64,000 nt of DNA from Mauremys mutica (Eukaryota > Chordata > Testudines > Geoemydidae). The position numbers and the translations under genes are program-made. Each line of letters opens with the position of its first letter. Position 1 is the stretch's first letter. Positions 58,990 through 64,000 of the stretch are shown piece after piece. The notes beneath the pieces were generated by a model. That model was not told the DNA's origin, did not search any database, and saw nothing but the letters and a program-made list of their open reading frames with translations. The stretch lies in assembly GCF_020497125.1 (NCBI RefSeq), contig NC_059084.1, positions 11,187,501 through 11,251,500 on the forward strand, given 5' to 3'.

Positions 58990-59002
58990 GTTGCTAGGAG
59001 AC
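58990..59002. promoter_or_regulatory. RFX-type X-box upstream of C20orf85/CIMIP1
   Basis: On the minus strand the site reads GTCTCCTAGCAAC. It fits the RFX consensus GTNRCC(N0-3)RGYAAC with a one-base spacer and one mismatch, with a perfect AGCAAC half-site. It is about 119 bp upstream of the ATG, where X-boxes of motile-cilia genes usually lie. RFX factors with FOXJ1 drive such genes. Function is inferred. Confidence 0.65.
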
Positions 59003-61640
59003 GGTGGCATGTTCAGGCTCCAGGGAGGAGTGACTAAGGCCTGGCACCTGGTTCCCAGGCTACCACTGCCCCTCCCTGTAACGAGCCCCCCAGAGCCTGC
59101 TGCTTGGATCTCCCCTTTCCCCAGGATCCCAACCCATAGCTGTGATCCCCAATACATCTCAGCATCTTCTCTCCCCCTGCAGCACCCAACCCTAACCCAG
59201 CCCCTCAGCACCTCTCCTGACCCCCCACTGCATCCTGATCACTCCCAAATCCAGCTCAGCATCTTCCTTCCTCGACACACGGTTTCCCATCCCCAGTCAC
59301 TGAGCAACAGCCCTCCAAGCCCAGAGGCTGCTGATAGAGAACAGCATTTCCAAAACCTCGGGAGTTGCAGCCCGGGAGTCACCGAGAGCTATAACCCCCC
59401 AAAAAAGCCACCCCAAGCCCACACACCACCGTAACTCATAGCCCCAAAGCCAGAAAGCCTGTAGTCCCCACAGAAAACCACTCTAAAATTTAGCCTTCCT
59501 ATTCCAGAAACCATTGAGAACCACCACCCCTTCAATGCCCCCAAACGACTGATAGGGCTCAGTGCTCTCCCAAAAGAAGCCTGAAACCCCAACCAGTAAT
59601 CACTGTTAGTCATGACCCCCTCAAGACCCACATTACCACCCTAAACCCCAACATCATTCTTAGCACATGCCGGCCTTCCCTTTTAATTTTCCCAGAATAT
59701 TGACTATCCTCTCTATCGCCATCCTTTGTGTATTTCAAAGGGAACAAAAATGTATGGGCATGCTTTTTTATTTATTATTATTTATATTGCAGTGGGATCT
59801 AGGAACTCCTGTCATGGACAAAGACCCTATTGTGCTGTGCAAACGCAGAACCAAAAGGTGAGCCCTGCCCCAAAGAATTTACAATCCAGCTAATGCAATC
59901 TATTGTCCCGGTGGTGTATACAGCTTTTCACTGTTGGCAGGTACACCACCGCCACCCACCTTCCCAAAACACAGTGACCTCTGACGCAGCTCTGCAAAAC
60001 AATGCAATTAAGGAACATCGGGATTATTACTATTTAATTGTGGTGCTTTCTGAATGGCAATATAAACAGGTGTCCTTCAGGATCCAGCTAGTTTTTAGAA
60101 AGCTTTTGGTTGTGCAAGCGTCCTGCATGCAACTATTAGATTTGCTAATTATTTTCATTTGACAAATGGAATTTGATGCATCAGTACATTGTCAAGGTGT
60201 AATCTGATAGGGTGTTTTCCCAAGTTCAATAGCCTGATTATTTATTCTGATGATTTTTCTTGTTGTTATTCTTCCCTCCCCCTGCTCCCCAATACTCTTA
60301 GTAACAGACTTGTAATTTGAAGTGTTTGTTATTTTACAGATGGTGTTTTTCTTCTCAACCCACCCAAGCCCTAAAATGTGCTCGACTTTGTGAAGAGTGG
60401 CAAAAATCAAAATGAGGGACAGAGCAAAAATAGTACAAGAGGAATTTTAAGGGTGAGGGGGAAAATGAGGCTTTTTTATTATGTGTGAAGAAGTCCAGTA
60501 AGGATTGGTTTTGATTTTGAAGGTTTCCCAGCATTCCTTGTTTACATTAGAAAGTCCACCATGGAAAACTGTAATGATTAGAGAGTTAGTACCAAGGAAG
60601 TGAAACCAAATCATCTGAGGGGGAAAGGGGTTTTATTCAGACAATTTACACCTCTGTTTTTCACTTATTTTGTTATTAACTATTTAATGAAAACACCTGA
60701 GACAAAAGGTCACTTTTTTTAAGGATCCAGTAACATAGGTTCTTGAGGTAAAGGCTAAAGAACTTACAGTCTCCATTGCCCAGTCATCCAACGAGTCCTT
60801 CAGCAAAACCAGGGAAGAGCATATTTAGTGATGATATTTCTAAGTTTTTTTTAAAAAAAGGCAGAAAAAGAAACTTTAAAAAATAAGTAGCTATGAACAC
60901 CACCTTTCTGGCTTCCTGTAGAAGAAGTAGCAAAAAACCCAACCAAACAAAAAAACAAAAAAACAAACAACCCTTGCTCCCCTTTTTTCCTTTGAAGCTC
61001 ACCTTTAAAATGTTGCACAGTAAGATAAATTCTTTTATGTACATAAAGTTTACTACAGCCCTTCTTTCATGATTTGTTATACAAAATAATAGACTGTGAA
61101 ATAGCACCATGTTTTTATAGGGTGGAGATAGGTCCAGAAACCAGGTACATTAAAATACATGGTTGCAACTATAAAGAAGAAAGAATAACTAAATGTATGT
61201 AAAGTAGATGGGCAAATTACAGGCTGAGAATGAATTTCTGCAGTCGCTATTAGAATAAGGTTGTTGCAAATAATATGTAAACATATCTTTTTTTAAGATG
61301 GATTCTGCTTGGATTTAGTTCCTGGCTTTGCTGGGCCTGCGTACAGCGATCCTGTCTAGTGGAGGAGTTCTCAAACTGGTCTTTGAAGCTGCTTATTTTA
61401 CTTTGTATGGCATCTCCGTCTGCAAAGGTAGAACTATATGTAGCGGTTGCCTCACAGATGCTGACACCTGCCCATGTGGAGCAGTTTGCAACATCAGTGC
61501 ATTAGTTTATATGAAAGGTTGCTTTCTGTTAGTTGTAGCCAGCTTTCCAGAGAATATTTTAAACTAATGAAACGATTAACAAATGAGCACCTCTTCTGCA
61601 CCCTTGGTAGCTGCTTCTTATATTTGTCCAGTGTTTTATA
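59003..61640. other. Flank beyond C20orf85, no gene recognised
   Basis: 59.0-59.65 kb is C-rich with CCCCA and CCAAAGCC-like runs; its open frames look compositional. From 59.7 kb the DNA is AT-rich. 59755-59890 is an inverted copy of the dispersed tail repeat. An A-rich AAACAAAAAAACAAA tract lies near 60.95 kb. Confidence 0.4.
59755..59890 (-). repeat. Dispersed repeat tail, antisense
   Basis: TTTATTATTATTTATATTGC, GACCCTATTGTGCTGTGCAA and GCCCTGCCCCAAAGAATTTAC follow the inverse of the 44110 tail and extend further into the repeat than the other copies. Confidence 0.5.
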
Positions 61641-61830
61641 TTCAACCATAATCAAGTTTGCAGACCACACCAAAATTTGGGGTGTGTACAGGGAGTAAAG
61701 AAGACATAATCAAACTACAGCATGAGTTGGAAAGAGCAGTTGGGTCTGAAGACAATGGGGATTGATATTCAACATTAATAAATGTAACCTATACTTAGGG
61801 AGAGGAAATAAACAGCAGTTTTAAAAAGTT
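61640..61830 (+). mobile_element. CR1 LINE ORF2 fragment, decayed
   Basis: In sense, IKFADHTKIWGV corresponds to the reverse transcriptase catalytic block IKFADDTKLGG with one catalytic Asp changed to His. It is followed by a QHELERA-like region and a decayed KCNLYLG segment. Confidence 0.7.
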
Positions 61831-64000
61831 AGCAGTTGCCAATAGTTACCACACAGTGATGTGTGAGATTACTAATTTCCCCTAATATTTAGAATAGGTC
61901 ATATCTGTGGGAACGTTGTATAGAAAGGACATAACCAAGTAGCCACATCCATTGTGGTAGCAATTTTTCATAATTTCCTCTTAATATTGCATTTTCCATG
62001 TATAGTTGCTCCAGAGAAGGAGTGGAACTGGTTTAGAAGGTTGGAAAGGGAGATATTCGTAAGAATATTTTCATCTTTTATCTTAAGAATGTGCTAAAAT
62101 TTGTTTACAACTTCATTGTGTCTTTCTTGCTAATAAAATATATTTGAATTAATTGGATGGAAAGCTGACATATCACCTGGGGCTTTAGTGAGCCATATGT
62201 CACAAATAGTGGTGCTTCCGGAAATTTGAGGTTTTATTGAATCTAAATCAGCTTCTTTTTAATAGAAAGCAAATGGTAAAATACTCTCCATATTCTAACT
62301 GCTAGACTTGGTCTAAATCTGAACATGCAAGTTTGTACCACAGTTAAGAATTTTACAAGAATCATATTTTAAATTTTATTCAATTTGTAATAAGATCTTT
62401 CACGGATACTGTTTATTAACTTGGTAGGAATCAACTTGCTAATATGTTCAAGGTCCAGAAAGCTAGCCAATCAGTATCTGCAATGATGGATCTTAGTTCT
62501 TATTTCCTGCATTTTTTAATTCACTATCCTCCAATTCCTAGATAGTTTTAGTAAATATAAAAAGGATCGTACTTCTAGTATCTGTAATGGGAAATATGTA
62601 GGCCTTTTGACAAACACAATGACTTTCCAAAAATTTTTTTTATATTTGTTTTGTTTTTTTGTAGATGTTATTTATCACGGACAGCAAACTTTTACTGGAA
62701 GCTTTGAGAAAGAAAGGACTCAACATACTTTATGGTTATATGTGGGAACCTGAGAAAATATTTACAGCTTGCAAAAAGTTCACTATGTTCCAGTATATTA
62801 ATATTTTTGGCCCTCAATCAATTTTTCAGTACAGTTTTTCTTCTTGCAGTTGCTTTATAAAACATTTCAACAACAAATAAAGCCAACTGGCTCTTTTCAC
62901 TAATGTGCTTAAATAGTTTTCCTCCTTTTTGTCTGAAAACGGTTTTGTGCAATGAATTGTTAAAGCCTAATGTAGCTTTTTCAAGCCATGCAAGAGGTTT
63001 TTATTCATTCTGTAAAATGAATGCAGGGACGGTGTAAAACTAAATTTACCAGTTTACAAGCAACATATTTGACTGTTTAACTGCCAAGTTATTTTTTTCC
63101 TAGGGCAAGGGATCTAATGGCCTTGAATACCAACAGACTGTAAACACCTTCAGTAGTCATTTTAGATGTACAAAAGAACTTTTATTTGTTTAGCAGAAAA
63201 ATAAGCAGCACTCTGTATACCCAAAATAGCAGTTATAATTGCTCTTTGGGGTCTCCAAAATCATTAAACTAACTAAAATACAACAGATATCTCACTTGCA
63301 CCTAGGTGTCTGATTCTATACTGTGTCTAATTATCAATTAGTTCAGCAATTAAATTGGTTGAGTCTCCAATCACACTCAGAAAAGGTTACTCATTGTCCT
63401 ATTTAATTAGCTCCTGCTGCTTAGTCACATTTATCTCCTGGAACCCTCTTAATGTAGTCTATGCCACTGTATGGGCGAAAAATAATCTGTTAATGAAAAC
63501 AACCAAAATCAGAACTTAAATTCTAATGCACAGTAAAGGAATTGCTTTAATTCTTTGTCATATGGAATGAAACTTCATATTTGACTATTAATACTAAATT
63601 ATAGCAAAACAATTTTCTTGCCACTATTATTGAATGGAATCAGAGTTTTCGGATATGAGAAAGCAGATGTAAAACATGATTATAGGTTTTAGGACTTTTA
63701 TAATATCCACATTTTAAAAAAAATCCTCTCCTTTACATACATTCCCCCCCCCCAAGACTATGCAAAAGTGTATGTGTACTTGTGAACACAATTCTAAAAA
63801 GCTGGGAGTGATTGTCTTCAAGATCTGAAATCCATTTATAATGTTTATCCCTAAATTGATGCAAACATATTGTATTTGATGCTTTGTATAGTATTCATTG
63901 GGGAAAAGAATCTGAACTCATACACAGGAGCTTTCTGTGAGATAATCTGTTCACTGAAGTTATTGCCATGATCAGGGTTTATCTTATATGGACTCTATAT
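61830..64000. other. AT-rich DNA, no gene recognised
   Basis: I found no conserved exon, no repeat borders and no RNA gene. The 71-codon frame at 62665-62880 has no recognisable similarity. Confidence 0.4.

Noticed and set aside
58943..59434. 163-codon + strand frame beside the C20orf85 promoter, possible divergent gene
   Set aside because: It is C-rich and low in complexity, with no similarity or splice structure that I can recognise.
62665..62880. 71-codon + strand frame
   Set aside because: No recognisable similarity, no convincing splice partners, AT-rich context.

Overview
The window looks like the nuclear genome of a reptile, most likely a turtle. It contains CR1 retrotransposons of several ages, a tRNA-derived SINE whose tail copies the CR1 3' end (the arrangement described for tortoise SINEs), MIR-type SINEs, and many short hAT and PIF/Harbinger elements with clear target-site duplications. 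Coding sequence occupies only about 1.9 kb of the 64 kb; the rest is introns, intergenic DNA and repeats. No prokaryotic system, CRISPR array or operon is present.

Three protein genes can be read from spliced exons. On the + strand, 1682-7107 holds the last four coding exons of a PPP4R1-type gene (PPP4R1L), a HEAT-repeat regulatory subunit of protein phosphatase 4; its earlier exons lie left of the window. On the + strand, 13245-21034 holds a complete four-exon ANKRD60 (ubiquitin-like fold plus ankyrin repeats). On the - strand, 58871-50773 holds a complete four-exon C20orf85/CIMIP1, a ciliary doublet-microtubule inner protein. The order PPP4R1L - ANKRD60 - C20orf85, with the last gene opposite in orientation, matches human 20q13.32 from memory and supports the three assignments.

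Layout: 1-10.4 kb is the PPP4R1L 3' end and likely 3' UTR, with CR1 and hAT insertions in introns. 10.5-12.8 kb is a probable solo LTR and a 1,038-bp Harbinger-like element carrying a nested SINE, ending about 415 bp before the ANKRD60 start codon. 13.2-21.0 kb is ANKRD60, with a GC-rich hAT element and a CR1 copy in intron 3. 21-50.7 kb has no recognisable gene and includes a 2.2-kb CR1 with most of its reverse transcriptase frame open, a second solo LTR, and an old CR1 split by a different LINE. 50.7-59 kb is C20orf85 with nested repeats in its introns and an RFX-type X-box just upstream of its start codon. 59-64 kb is AT-rich DNA with little recognisable content.

The genes have no obvious shared pathway; they are neighbours by conserved synteny. 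The most informative observations are the ciliary X-box, the intact PPP4R1L end, the well-delimited nested mobile elements, and an unclassified LINE fragment with a zinc-binding-like motif. I found no evidence for an undescribed biological system.
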